DNA of 64,000 bases from DAOTWY01 sp003696565 (lineage in GTDB: Bacteria; Chloroflexota; Anaerolineae; Aggregatilineales; Phototrophicaceae): positions 31,940 through 95,939 of the forward strand of contig DAOTWY010000017.1 in assembly GCA_034435635.1 (NCBI GenBank). Direction: 5' to 3'. Both the position numbers and the translations under genes were made by a program. Shown here piece by piece: positions 49,732 through 58,482 of this stretch (its first letter is position 1; every line of letters starts with the position of its first letter). Below the pieces are notes generated by a model. The model saw nothing but the letters and a program-made list of their open reading frames with translations. It was not told where the DNA came from and did not search any database.

Positions 49732-51257
49732 TATGCTTGATCCTCTCTTACTTTGACCGTGCGATCGGGTGTTTCTGGTTTAGTGAGCAAAACTCTCCCA
49801 TCAACAAAGAGCTTGGTCACGCCGATCATCACCGCGAAAAACTCTAACCGTGCCAAAAACATCCCTAAGCTCATCCCCCATAGCAGCGTTGGCGGGGCAT
49901 CTGGGGTAGTCACCCCAACGGAAAGCCCAGTAGTACCAAGAGAGCTAGCAAATTCAAACAAGCTATCCCCGATGCTATACCCATGTGCCGCGATCATCGC
50001 CGTACCGATAAACAACATCGCAATATAAAAAAACACATAAAGCGTAACACGCCGGATCAGTTGGTCGCTGATAAAACTGCGGTTCTCGCCTTCCCAAATG
50101 GAAGGCTCATTAACAGTGTGCTGTGGCAAAAAAGCGCGTCGCCATTCCCATCGAATAGCCTTCACCATGACATACACACGATTAAGCTTGATCCCGCCAG
50201 CCGTTGATCCACTGCCCCCGCCGATTGTCATCAGAATAACCAGAATAAACAACCCAAACGAATTCCAATTAGCATATCCGACCGTTGTAAACCCTGTGCC
50301 AGATAACGCGGAGACTGATTCAAAAACAGCAACCCGTAACGAGGTGCCAATGTTGTCATAAATTGAGGCGGTGGTAAGCACCAACAAAAGCGGAATGACA
50401 ATTAAAAACAGCGCAACCTGTAATCGAATTTCCCCATTCCGCCGGAAAGCACGGAAGTTCCCACGGAACAACGTATAAGCAGTGAGGAAGTTTAACGCAC
50501 CTAATAGCATCAGCACAATGACAATAGCTTCTATCAGGGGGTTGTTAAAATAGCCAATTGAAGCAGCGCGGGTGGAAAACCCACCGGTTGCCAACGCAGT
50601 AAAGGTGTGGTTAACTGCATCAAACCAAGTCATCCCTGCCAATCGCAACGCAACAATACCTATCACGTTATACGCAGCATAAATCCGCAATACAATAGCC
50701 GCCGAATGACGCACATGCGGCGCAAGTTGATCTCCACGCCCCTCTGCCGCGCTTAACCCTGCCCCCGCCGGACCCGCTAACGCGCTGAGTGCGATAATGG
50801 CAAAACCCGCCCCACCAGCTAATTGAATAAGGCTGCGATATAACAACACCACACGCGGCGCGGATTCTACATCAACAACCGATAACCCGGTGGTCGTCCA
50901 TCCGCTGATTGATTCAAACGCCCCTTGCGTAAAGGTCAGATCACTAATCAGCATAAAAGGAACCGCCCCAATCGTCACGGCAACGACCCATACAACAAGA
51001 ACAACAACCATCCCCTCGTGGATGGTTGGGCTAAAGCTGCCTTCCTGCTTGGGTGCTAACTTATACCATAATGCCATACCGATAATAATTAGAGGCAGCC
51101 CAGCACTTAAGAATGCCGGCGCATATCGCACTTCTTGCGGATAAAACACAAGTGTGAGCAGTGGCACAATAAACACTACCCCAATAATCGCTAATAAAAC
51201 ACCTGTGTAACCAATCAACGAACGATAACGGTCAATAAGATATAGACGATAGCGCAT
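49731..51257 (-). CDS. trkH: Trk-type potassium uptake protein TrkH
   Basis: A 508-residue K+ channel subunit with four P-loop repeats, each carrying the filter Gly: GWTTTGLS, ALATGGFS, SALSGTGFTT and SSLGTTGLS. Helix pairs around them match the MPM pattern. It needs TrkA rings for gating. It overlaps by one base the TrkA gene before it and by one base the glycosyltransferase after it, so all four genes from 52335 to 47881 are one operon. Confidence 0.95.
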   Translation of the reverse strand: MRYRLYLIDRYRSLIGYTGVLLAIIGVVFIVPLLTLVFYPQEVRYAPAFLSAGLPLIIIGMALWYKLAPKQEGSFSPTIHEGMVVVLVVWVVAVTIGAVPFMLISDLTFTQGAFESISGWTTTGLSVVDVESAPRVVLLYRSLIQLAGGAGFAIIALSALAGPAGAGLSAAEGRGDQLAPHVRHSAAIVLRIYAAYNVIGIVALRLAGMTWFDAVNHTFTALATGGFSTRAASIGYFNNPLIEAIVIVLMLLGALNFLTAYTLFRGNFRAFRRNGEIRLQVALFLIVIPLLLVLTTASIYDNIGTSLRVAVFESVSALSGTGFTTVGYANWNSFGLFILVILMTIGGGSGSTAGGIKLNRVYVMVKAIRWEWRRAFLPQHTVNEPSIWEGENRSFISDQLIRRVTLYVFFYIAMLFIGTAMIAAHGYSIGDSLFEFASSLGTTGLSVGVTTPDAPPTLLWGMSLGMFLARLEFFAVMIGVTKLFVDGRVLLTKPETPDRTVKVREDQA

Positions 51258-51925
51258 CAGGATTCACCGCATAATATAATTAAATCTTTTTCATGGGTTT
51301 CTGGTTGGCTGATGAGGATTAAATGATCCCCAACCAACAAACGGGTATTACCACGTGGCACAACCATCTCATCATTACGAATAATACAAGCGATCAATGA
51401 TCCTTCGGTTAACTGTAATTCTTGCAAAGATTTACCAACCGCCGGAGATGCCGCATCCAACACAACATCCGTCACATTAATACGTCCTTGAGCAAGTGGC
51501 ATGAGTGTGGCAATATCTTCAAAATGGGCAATCTGGTCAATCATAGAGACGATAACTTTCGTCTTATTAAAAACGACATCGACCCCCAATTTCTGGAACA
51601 CGACTTCATTATCAGGATCATTGACCAATGCCAGGGTACGCGGCACGCCAAAAATCTTTTTAGCAATTTGACAAATAACTAAATTGTCTTGATCGTGAGA
51701 AGTTAAGGATAACAAAACATCCGCCCGGCGGGCACCAGCTTCTTCTAGGCGGCTAATATCTGCCCCATCACCCAACACCACAGTTGCCTTGGTTTGACGC
51801 GCTAGTTCCCGGCTGCGAATAGGATGACGGTTAATGATGGTGACATGATCCCCCCGTTGGATAAACTGACGAGTGAGAAAGTAAACATTTTTATCTCCAC
51901 CGACAATGATAATACGCGCTTTCAT
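51257..51925 (-). CDS. trkA: TrkA-type protein, N and C domain, degenerate nucleotide loop
   Basis: A 222-residue RCK protein with an N-domain (about 1-130) and a C-domain (about 140-220). The Rossmann glycine loop reads GGDKNVY rather than GxGxxG, so NAD or ATP binding is probably altered, while the acidic end of strand 2 is absent (NRHP). The C-domain fits TrkA-C (VGKSLQELQLTEGSLIACI). I start at ATG 51925 (overlapping the upstream stop as TGATG); TTG 51928 is one codon earlier. Together with the next gene it makes a split, two-protein TrkA. Confidence 0.9.
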   Translation of the reverse strand: MKARIIIVGGDKNVYFLTRQFIQRGDHVTIINRHPIRSRELARQTKATVVLGDGADISRLEEAGARRADVLLSLTSHDQDNLVICQIAKKIFGVPRTLALVNDPDNEVVFQKLGVDVVFNKTKVIVSMIDQIAHFEDIATLMPLAQGRINVTDVVLDAASPAVGKSLQELQLTEGSLIACIIRNDEMVVPRGNTRLLVGDHLILISQPETHEKDLIILCGES

Positions 51926-52335
51926 CAAACATCCTTTCGCATTATATCCAGGAAGGCTTGCGCAGCTAATTTGGTTGGGCTAATTGTCTCAATACCAAAC
52001 TCGCCATAAATTGCTTCACGCGCTGGATCATAAACCCGGGCAATCACATGCGGCACATTAAACGCGATTTTGGCAATTTGTGCCACCATCAAGTTCAGAT
52101 TATCCTCTGTCGTAATAGCAAACAGATAATCCGCTTTTTCCACATGGGCACGGCGCAAAACAGACATCTCAATGGCATCTCCAACGATTTTAAATCCACT
52201 AAATTCGGTAGAAAGCTTATCAAACTTAGCCTCATTCCGATCAATTACAACCAGTTGGTGCCCGGCACTGCTCAAGCTGTTCGCCAGCAAACTGCCCAGC
52301 CTGCCACATCCGACGATGATAATATAATGCGACAT
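51925..52335 (-). CDS. TrkA-N-only protein with intact nucleotide loop
   Basis: A 136-residue protein that is only the Rossmann N-domain: IIIVGCGRLGSLLAN has the GxGxxG loop, and VVIDRN the acidic residue after strand 2. It lacks the C-domain of its partner. So the binding-competent N-domain and the C-domain-bearing, degenerate N-domain are on different polypeptides and may form a mixed ring on TrkH. ATG 52335 is preceded by AGGAAA; the frame to 52377 has no site. It leads the operon and is divergent from the HEAT gene. Confidence 0.9.
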   Translation of the reverse strand: MSHYIIIVGCGRLGSLLANSLSSAGHQLVVIDRNEAKFDKLSTEFSGFKIVGDAIEMSVLRRAHVEKADYLFAITTEDNLNLMVAQIAKIAFNVPHVIARVYDPAREAIYGEFGIETISPTKLAAQAFLDIMRKDV

Positions 52336-52406
52336 AATGGATTTCCTGTTTTTCTCTGGTGATTTGTGTCCTATCATATAAGAAAAATAGAAAGGAATAA
52401 ATCCTC

Positions 52407-53000
52407 ATGGGCATCATACGTATTGCAATGATGTTGTTATTTATTATTGGCAGTGCCGCAGCGTTGTTAAATGGTCGAAAAAAGAAACAACCAACTATTG
52501 TTATCTCAACAGACGAGCTTACACAAGAAACCAACCTGTCTAGATTAATAGAGAAACTCAATGACCCACATTGGCAAATTCGCCAGGCAGCTGTGGAACA
52601 ATTGGGAAAAATAAAGGATGAATCTGCTATTCCGGGCTTACTCAATGCATTAACCGATTCAGACAGCGATGTCCGAGACGCTGCGATCAATTCACTGGCA
52701 CAATTCGGTAAGCAGGTCATCCCCGGCTTGATTGAAACCCTGCAACACGCTAATCAAAATGGACGTATTGCAGCAGCCAAGGCACTAGGACAAATTCAAG
52801 ATCAAGCGGCTGTTACGGCGTTAATTGACGCATTAGAGGATGTCAGTGCGTGGGTGCGCGTGGCTGTGGCAGAGGCACTGGGAAATCTACACGCAACGGA
52901 TGCAGTGGATGCCCTGACTGAGGCATTAGAAGATACCGATGACCGTGTTCAACAGGCAGCAGCCAATGCCCTCAAGCAAATTGGCAAAAAAGACGGATAG
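52407..53000 (+). CDS. Membrane-anchored HEAT-repeat protein
   Basis: A 197-residue protein with one N-terminal membrane helix (about 3-20) and five HEAT/PBS-lyase-type repeats of about 31 residues from about 45 to 195, each with 'D..v..aA..aLg.i.d..Ai..Ll.aL', for example DPHWQIRQAAVEQLGKIKD and DVSAWVRVAVAEALGNL. HEAT arrays bind proteins. It is a possible adaptor at the inner face of the membrane; the partner is unknown. It is divergent from the trk operon with 71 bp between starts. Confidence 0.85.
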   Translation: MGIIRIAMMLLFIIGSAAALLNGRKKKQPTIVISTDELTQETNLSRLIEKLNDPHWQIRQAAVEQLGKIKDESAIPGLLNALTDSDSDVRDAAINSLAQFGKQVIPGLIETLQHANQNGRIAAAKALGQIQDQAAVTALIDALEDVSAWVRVAVAEALGNLHATDAVDALTEALEDTDDRVQQAAANALKQIGKKDG

Positions 53001-53061
53001 GATGCAGTGAGCAACGCATAACGCTATAATCCCCGGGAAAAGATCAAACTTGGAGCCAAAA

Positions 53062-53817
53062 ATGACTTTACAGGGAAAAGTAGCAATTGTAACAGGCGGC
53101 GCATCCGGTATTGGACGTGCAAGTGCTATCAAACTTGCAGCGGCAGGCGCACAAGTCATTGTTAGTGATCTAAATCAACAAGGCGGGCAGGAAACCATAG
53201 CAATGATCCATGATGCCGGTGGAGAAGCGATCTTCACCCGTTGCGACGTTACCAAAGCACATGATGTGCAAGCGATGGTGGATTTAGCAGTACAAACCTA
53301 CGGCAGGTTAGATATCGCCCTGAACAACGCCGGAGTAGGTGGCATGATGCAAGTCGTGCATGAGGTCAATGAATCAACGTGGGATTTTGTGATGAATGTT
53401 AATCTCAAAGGGGTATGGCTATGCATGAAATATCAAATTCCACACATGTTGACAAGTGGAGGCGGGTCTATTATCAATGTGGCATCATTGGCGGGCTTAG
53501 TGGGCTTTAGGGGGAATGCACCCTATTCCGCTAGCAAGTTCGCCGTCATCGGATTGACTAAATCCGCTGCGTTAGAATATGCCACAAAAGGCATACGGGT
53601 GAACGCCATTTGCCCCGGCTTTGTGGAAACGCCGATGGTCACAACCATGGTAGAAGAAGTGCCTCAGATGCAAAGCACTGTCCAGCGTTCTGCGCCGATG
53701 CGGCGGCTTGGTCGTCCGGAGGAAATCGCTGATATGGTTGTATTTTTAGCAGACGACACCGCCAGTTTTATCACCGGGCAAGCTATTGCGCTCGATGGCG
53801 GCGCATCTGCACAATAA
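53062..53817 (+). CDS. Short-chain dehydrogenase/reductase (classical, FabG-like)
   Basis: A 251-residue classical SDR. VTGGASGIGRASAIKLAAAG (NAD(P) loop), NNAGVGG, the catalytic Ser in NVASLAGLVG and PYSASKFAVIGL (Tyr-x3-Lys) are all intact; the tail has ITGQAIALDGGAS. The acidic residue after strand 2 (SDLNQQ) suggests NAD+. The substrate cannot be told. ATG 53062 has GGAG; a TTG at 53050 is in frame. It ends in a terminator shared with the pentapeptide gene. Confidence 0.93.
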   Translation: MTLQGKVAIVTGGASGIGRASAIKLAAAGAQVIVSDLNQQGGQETIAMIHDAGGEAIFTRCDVTKAHDVQAMVDLAVQTYGRLDIALNNAGVGGMMQVVHEVNESTWDFVMNVNLKGVWLCMKYQIPHMLTSGGGSIINVASLAGLVGFRGNAPYSASKFAVIGLTKSAALEYATKGIRVNAICPGFVETPMVTTMVEEVPQMQSTVQRSAPMRRLGRPEEIADMVVFLADDTASFITGQAIALDGGASAQ

Positions 53818-53856
53818 TATGCATTTTAAGAAATACTCGGATTTACCCTATGCTGA

Positions 53857-53886
53857 CGTTGCCAAGGGATAATCCCCCTGGCAACG
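53857..53886. terminator. Bidirectional terminator-like hairpin
   Basis: CGTTGCCA (53857-53864) pairs with TGGCAACG (53879-53886), with an inner GGG/CCC pair and a mismatch between. It lies between convergent genes. The T run is weak. Confidence 0.5.
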
Positions 53887-53926
53887 CGATTCATGCTATA
53901 AATTGCCCAGGGAATTCGCCTTAGAT

Positions 53927-54370
53927 TTAGGTATAACTAGCCGGTGTGCCTTTGCTCCCTTTTTTGCCATCGGGCCATGTCGTCGCTTCATCAAACCGCA
54001 CCCCCGTGACATTCGCACCAGAAAGATCAGCATTTTGCAGGTTTGCGCCGCTTAAGTTGACGTTTGTCAAGTTTGCATTCGTCAGACGTGCGCCGACTAA
54101 ATTAGCTAACGTCATATCTGCTGCCACCAAAATGGCGGAATGAAAATCTGCCGCAGCCGCTTGTGCCCCAACCATCGCCACACCGGTCATGTTCGTAGAG
54201 CGCAAAATCGCTTCACTTAGGTTAGCACGTTGTAAATTTGCGCCACGCAAGTTCGCATTTTCTAAATCGAGCCGGCTCATATCTAAGGTACTTAAATCTA
54301 CCCCCGCTAAGCGTGGCTTAGTGGAGCCGTTAATCATCATTAACAATTCTTTACGTGTCACTTCAGCCAT
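53927..54370 (-). CDS. Pentapeptide-repeat protein
   Basis: A 147-residue protein. After a short N-terminal helix (EVTRKELLMMINGSTKP) come about 20 pentapeptides of the A(D/N)LxX type (LENANLRGANLQRANLSEA..., written here in part), which fold into a right-handed beta helix. Family members mimic DNA or act as scaffolds. I start at ATG 54370, which overlaps the epimerase stop by 8 bp and has GGGAG upstream. The long open frame to 54661 lies inside the epimerase gene. A cytosolic scaffold is most likely. Confidence 0.87.
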   Translation of the reverse strand: MAEVTRKELLMMINGSTKPRLAGVDLSTLDMSRLDLENANLRGANLQRANLSEAILRSTNMTGVAMVGAQAAAADFHSAILVAADMTLANLVGARLTNANLTNVNLSGANLQNADLSGANVTGVRFDEATTWPDGKKGSKGTPASYT

Positions 54371-55337
54371 TGTCACTCTCCCTAAAATAAGCGATGATCT
54401 GATCAATCGTCTCATCAAGCGTGGTTGTGGGTGCCCATTCGATGGTCTGCGTAATTTTTTCGATACTGGGTACACGACGTTGGAAATCCTCAAAACCAGG
54501 TTCATATGCCTGCTCATATGGGATAAATTCAATAGGGGAATTGCTGTTTGCCCGTTGGCGAACTCGCTCTGCAAGCTCCCGGATTGTGATTTCATGCGGT
54601 GTCCCGATATTAAATACTTCCCCCACTGCCCGGGGTTCAACAGAGAGTTTATAGATGGCATCCACCACGTCTTTTACGTTCCCAAAGCAGCGGCTTTGTG
54701 TACCATCACCATACACGCGGATGGGTTCACCCGCAAGTGCCCAACGAACAAAACGCGGGACAACCATGCCATATTCCCCGGTTTGCCGTGGACCGACGGT
54801 ATTAAATAAGCGGAAAATCACCACAGGTAAGCCGACTTCTTTGTGATATGCCAGGGCAAGAAATTCATCAATCGCCTTAGAAGCAGCATATGACCAACGG
54901 TTACGCACTGTTGGACCGAGCAAACTGTCATCATCCTCTTTGAATGGAAAGTTAACCCCTTTGCCATAAACTTCAGAAGTGGAGGCAAGCATCACCTTTT
55001 TACGGTAGCGACGAGCTGTTTTGAAAACCACTTCTGTACCGCCAATGTTTACCTCGATGGTGTTGATCGGTTCACTAACGATTTTTTGCACCCCAACCAT
55101 CGCCGCCAGATGATAGATAATGTCACATTCACTAACCAGACGATCCATCACCTGTGTGTTACGAATATCTTCGATCACAATTTGTAGGTTAGGATGATCC
55201 ATAACCGGGGCAAGATTAGTCAATTTGCCAGTAGAAAGATTATCAATCACCGTGGCATGCTGCCCCAAATTCAACAAATACTCGGTCAAATGACTACCGA
55301 TGAAGCCTGAACCGCCTGTAATTAACGCTCGAGTCAT
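54363..55337 (-). CDS. NAD-dependent nucleotide-sugar epimerase/dehydratase
   Basis: A 324-residue extended SDR. The N-terminus ITGGSGFIGSHLTEYLL has the NAD loop GxxGxxG, and the active site reads SYAASKAIDEF (Tyr-x3-Lys) preceded by STSEVYGKG (Ser/Thr). It resembles UDP-sugar 4-epimerases, UDP-glucuronate decarboxylases and dTDP-glucose dehydratases; the ligand-binding half (PRQTGEYGMVVPRFVRWAL, GDGTQSRCFGNVKD) favours UDP-glucuronate or UDP-glucose substrates, without proof. It overlaps the pentapeptide gene start and makes an operon with it. Confidence 0.9.
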   Translation of the reverse strand: MTRALITGGSGFIGSHLTEYLLNLGQHATVIDNLSTGKLTNLAPVMDHPNLQIVIEDIRNTQVMDRLVSECDIIYHLAAMVGVQKIVSEPINTIEVNIGGTEVVFKTARRYRKKVMLASTSEVYGKGVNFPFKEDDDSLLGPTVRNRWSYAASKAIDEFLALAYHKEVGLPVVIFRLFNTVGPRQTGEYGMVVPRFVRWALAGEPIRVYGDGTQSRCFGNVKDVVDAIYKLSVEPRAVGEVFNIGTPHEITIRELAERVRQRANSNSPIEFIPYEQAYEPGFEDFQRRVPSIEKITQTIEWAPTTTLDETIDQIIAYFRESDNG

Positions 55338-55407
55338 TGTTTATTGTCCTTGTTTGATCTTATTTTGCATTGAGCATGTTACCTGAACTTTAGGATAATC
55401 GACAAGG

Positions 55408-56394
55408 TTAGGGGCTGGGTTCCAGGCAAGAGGGCAACGCATCATAGCTACGAGACCAATTCTCGCCATAAAACTGAAGATATTCATCCACATGTGCCGA
55501 CCAATATTCATTGTTGTGTTCCCCAACCAAGTTAATTTCATAGGTATGCGGAATACCACGTTCCTGTAATCGATTAGATAACGCCTGCAAACTAGGACCG
55601 GATGAATCCGACGCGCCATTATCCAAATACATGCGCAGGTTCGCCTGTGGCAGCAACTCTGAGTTGCGGGCGATTTCCAACGGATTAAATGGCGGTGGTA
55701 CTTCACGTAAATTATCCGGGAAATAAGCACTATGCCCCCCAACACTACCAAACACATCAGGGTGGCGCATGGCAATGCTATATGCCCAAAAACCCCCGCG
55801 GGAAATCCCACCAATTGCACGGAACTGGCGATTTTCAATTGTGCAAAAATCCGCCTGAATAGCTGGCAGCAATTCTTCTAAAATAACCGTTTCATAAGAT
55901 GGGTCTGGTGGGAATTGGTTATATTGCCCGATGGCACCAAAATAAGGCATGACAAGGATCATCGGCGGCAACGCACCCAACCGAATGCCCTGATCTAACG
56001 TGTTTACAACGCCAATATCTTCCCATTGCTGTTCACGATAACTTAAGCCATGCAACAAGATGACGACAGGGAAACGTTTTTGTGTTTCAAGATAGCAGGG
56101 TGGAATATACACACGATAGCGCAGGTTTTCCCGAGCAATCTCACTAAAATTATCGTTAAACTCAACAATCCGCCCACTGTCCTCATCACAAGGGAATGGG
56201 GTTGATGTGGGTAATACGACTTGTGTGGGGGTTGGTACAGGTGTGCGAGTCGGCGTTGGTGTATCGGTATCACGCGGGGTTGGTGTAAGGGACGGTATCG
56301 GGCTAACCAAAACCACCACCGGGGTAGGCTGGGGAGCCATCGGATCACAAGCCGCTAAGATAATCAAGCAGAATAAGCCGATAATCAATCGCAT
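55408..56394 (-). CDS. Lipoprotein esterase (esterase D/Fes-like alpha/beta hydrolase)
   Basis: A 328-residue lipoprotein with lipobox LAAC (Cys16), a Thr/Pro-rich stalk (about 18-65), and a single esterase-type alpha/beta hydrolase domain. The nucleophile is in GGISRGGFWAYS (Gly-x-Ser-x-Gly), the acid in YLDNGASD and the His in GEHNNEYWSAH. Family members hydrolyse esters of siderophores, mycolate or polysaccharide. It starts 2 bp after the TrpC-like gene stop, so the two are co-transcribed. The 55341-55838 open frame is a shadow. Confidence 0.87.
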   Translation of the reverse strand: MRLIIGLFCLIILAACDPMAPQPTPVVVLVSPIPSLTPTPRDTDTPTPTRTPVPTPTQVVLPTSTPFPCDEDSGRIVEFNDNFSEIARENLRYRVYIPPCYLETQKRFPVVILLHGLSYREQQWEDIGVVNTLDQGIRLGALPPMILVMPYFGAIGQYNQFPPDPSYETVILEELLPAIQADFCTIENRQFRAIGGISRGGFWAYSIAMRHPDVFGSVGGHSAYFPDNLREVPPPFNPLEIARNSELLPQANLRMYLDNGASDSSGPSLQALSNRLQERGIPHTYEINLVGEHNNEYWSAHVDEYLQFYGENWSRSYDALPSCLEPSP

Positions 56395-56396
56395 AG

Positions 56397-57158
56397 TTAA
56401 CCTTTAAGTTGGCGAAGTTCTTCGATTTGTTGCGGTGTACGAGCTAAACGTTCATCGACAATAATGGCATCAACCCCTAATTCCGTCAATATTTGAGCGT
56501 CCTTTAAGGTTCCAACACAGCCCGTTGCCATCATGCGAACATTATAAGGGACATAGTCGCGCAGGATTTCAATACGTTTTAGATCGCGCTCAGCATCGAA
56601 CAGATAGTCCATACCAATGCTAATCACATGGGGGGCAAGTTGCATGGCATATTGTATTTCATCCACGGTATTCACTTGTATAATGACAGACATACGCCAA
56701 CGTTGGGCTGTACTGACGATGTTTCTTAAGGCGGAACGAGATAAAATAGACGCATACACAATCATAGAAGATGCCCCTGCCGCACGAACTTCAGCGACAT
56801 TGTATGAGTCTAAGATATAATTTTGATAGAGTACGCCATGCTGGTGTGCCGCGCGCGAAAGCAGTAGCAGATCATCCAAGCTTTTGCTATAAATGGTATG
56901 ATCTGTAAAAAACGCAATACCATCAATACCAGAGCGAATATACCGAAGTGCAGCAGCAATTGGATCATAAATTTCTTTTAGTGTAACTTGACCCAAAATG
57001 ATCAAGTCATCTGGTGTAGATACCTGACTTAATAATGGACGTGGTGGTTGTTGCATTTGTGCCAGGGCATTTATGGCAGCGATAGGTGTTTTTTGCTGGC
57101 GAATAGCAAGTGATTTGCGTTTTGCAGCGAGAATTTTTTGTACATCAGCTTTGATCAT
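56397..57158 (-). CDS. TrpC-like TIM barrel without catalytic lysines
   Basis: A 253-residue protein with the length and order of indole-3-glycerol-phosphate synthase (IGPS): the N-terminal helix ADVQKILAAKRK, then GIDGIAFFTDHTIYSKSL for SVLTE..FF, NYILDSYNVAEVRAAGAS for KDFIID.YQI.EAR..GA, VNTVDEIQYAM for VH..eEl..A, and MATGCVGTLKDAQIL for ESGI...DV. The lysine loop KRASPSKG is missing (LGQVTL), the LRKDF lysine is Gln (LYQNY), and the SESGI Glu is Thr. It is thus a TrpC paralogue with altered chemistry or no catalysis. It pairs with an esterase lipoprotein. Confidence 0.72.
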   Translation of the reverse strand: MIKADVQKILAAKRKSLAIRQQKTPIAAINALAQMQQPPRPLLSQVSTPDDLIILGQVTLKEIYDPIAAALRYIRSGIDGIAFFTDHTIYSKSLDDLLLLSRAAHQHGVLYQNYILDSYNVAEVRAAGASSMIVYASILSRSALRNIVSTAQRWRMSVIIQVNTVDEIQYAMQLAPHVISIGMDYLFDAERDLKRIEILRDYVPYNVRMMATGCVGTLKDAQILTELGVDAIIVDERLARTPQQIEELRQLKG

Positions 57159-57259
57159 AGGTTTTATCTTGCTTCTGGCACATCATGACATTCTTTGTTG
57201 GTATTATTTTAACACGTCTGGTGTTTTAGATGTTTATTTTTGGTTTGTAAAATATAGGC

Positions 57260-57265
57260 TATAAT
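57260..57265 (+). promoter_or_regulatory. -10 element before gatC
   Basis: A perfect TATAAT stands 22 bp before the gatC GTG. The -35 region is a T-rich stretch without a clear hexamer. Confidence 0.5.
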
Positions 57266-57286
57266 GAAGCTGAATGGAGGTTAAGC

Positions 57287-57577
57287 GTGGAATTATCACA
57301 CGAAACAGTACGCGCTATTGCGGAATTAGCCAAGCTAGAACTGACTGATGAGGAAGTTGAGCGTTATGCCGGGCAGCTTTCTCACATTTTGGGTTACTTT
57401 GAACATTTACAAGAAGTGGATACATCCGATGTTGAGGCAATTACATCTGTTTTACCACTAAAAAATATCATGCGGCAAGACATCCCTCAACCGCCTCTTA
57501 CACCGGATGAAGCCGTTGCCAATGCCCCGGATTCAGATGACCATCAATTCCGTGTTCGCGCGGTTCTAGATGAGTAA
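57287..57577 (+). CDS. gatC: Asp/Glu-tRNA(Asn/Gln) amidotransferase subunit C
   Basis: A 96-residue GatC, the small linker subunit of the GatCAB amidotransferase that makes Gln-tRNA and Asn-tRNA by amidation. IAELAKLELTDEEVERYAGQ, LGYFEHLQEVDTSDVE and the end motif LRQDIPQPPLT-type (here MRQDIPQPPL) are typical. The start is GTG 57287 with GGAGG 6 nt upstream. gatA and gatB are not adjacent; a response regulator follows after 14 bp, an unusual partner. Confidence 0.93.
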   Translation: MELSHETVRAIAELAKLELTDEEVERYAGQLSHILGYFEHLQEVDTSDVEAITSVLPLKNIMRQDIPQPPLTPDEAVANAPDSDDHQFRVRAVLDE

Positions 57578-57591
57578 ACTCGGAGAAAGCC

Positions 57592-58419
57592 ATGGCTCAA
57601 AAGCGTCTACTGCTAATCGAAGATGACTATGATGTTGCGGAAATGCTGTTGATGTATTTCCAATCTCAAGATTATGAAGTGCTTCATGCTGATAACGGCA
57701 CACAGGGGGTAGAATTAGCACGCACCAAATTTCCTAACCTGATCTTATTAGATGTCATGCTGCCAGATATGGATGGCTATGATGTTTGCATCAAATTAAG
57801 ACGCATGGCTTTAACCAAATTTATCCCAATTTTATTTTTGACCCAGCGTGATGAGCGTGCCAGCAAAGTGCGCGGGTTAGAAATTGGTGCGGATGATTAC
57901 ATCACCAAGCCATTTGATATTGATGAGCTGCGTTTACGTGTTCAGGGGTCTATTAAACGTGCCACGCGGGAAAATCTACACGAAGCACGCACAGGCTTAC
58001 CAACCGGTGAATTGGTTGAAGAGGAAATCATCCGCAAGCAGGCTTCTGATGAGGCAGTGACGGAATTAGTCTATGTCATTGAGGGGTTTAAGGCGTATCA
58101 AGATGTTTACGGCTTTGTGGCAGCCAATGATGTATTGAGCTATGGCGCATCTTTGTTACAGCGGATCATCGGAGAACACGGGACGCCCAATGATTTTGTT
58201 GGCATCCGCGGGGATGATTTTATCGTATTAACACATGTTGAGGATGTTGAGGCGTTAGATGAAAAAATTAAAACGCGCTTTGCAGAAGAGGCACGGGCGT
58301 TTTATTCATTCATAGATGTCGATCAGGGCGGGGTCATCTTAAATCCTGGTAAAGACAACGAACAACTTGTGCCATTGATGACATTTTCATCCACCAAGCG
58401 CGTTGCTAGTACAGAGTAA
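57592..58419 (+). CDS. Response regulator with degenerate GGDEF-like output
   Basis: A 275-residue protein. The receiver domain (1-120) is complete: Asp11-Asp12, phosphoacceptor Asp54 (LILLDVMLPD), Thr84 and Lys106 (YITKPF). The output half (about 130-265) has the diguanylate cyclase fold, but the GGDEF motif reads RGDDF (about 206-210) and the metal Asp region is weak, so no cyclase activity is expected; it may bind c-di-GMP or act by protein contact. It is 14 bp after gatC, with its own GGAGAAAG ribosome site. No sensor kinase is near. Confidence 0.87.
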   Translation: MAQKRLLLIEDDYDVAEMLLMYFQSQDYEVLHADNGTQGVELARTKFPNLILLDVMLPDMDGYDVCIKLRRMALTKFIPILFLTQRDERASKVRGLEIGADDYITKPFDIDELRLRVQGSIKRATRENLHEARTGLPTGELVEEEIIRKQASDEAVTELVYVIEGFKAYQDVYGFVAANDVLSYGASLLQRIIGEHGTPNDFVGIRGDDFIVLTHVEDVEALDEKIKTRFAEEARAFYSFIDVDQGGVILNPGKDNEQLVPLMTFSSTKRVASTE

Positions 58420-58440
58420 GACCTACGTCACTCAAATTAT

Positions 58441-58468
58441 ATGCCGGGGGAATTGATCCTGCCGGCAT
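58441..58468. terminator. Bidirectional terminator
   Basis: ATGCCGG (58441-58447) pairs with CCGGCAT (58462-58468), followed by TTTTAATG on the + strand, between convergent genes. Confidence 0.6.
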
Positions 58469-58482
58469 TTTAATGTGCCATA

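Noticed and set aside
54189..54809. 206-residue frame antisense to the pentapeptide and epimerase genes
   Set aside because: It mirrors two good genes on the other strand and does not match any family.
55341..55838. 165-residue minus-strand frame
   Set aside because: It overlaps the esterase lipoprotein in another frame on the same strand and encodes no family pattern.
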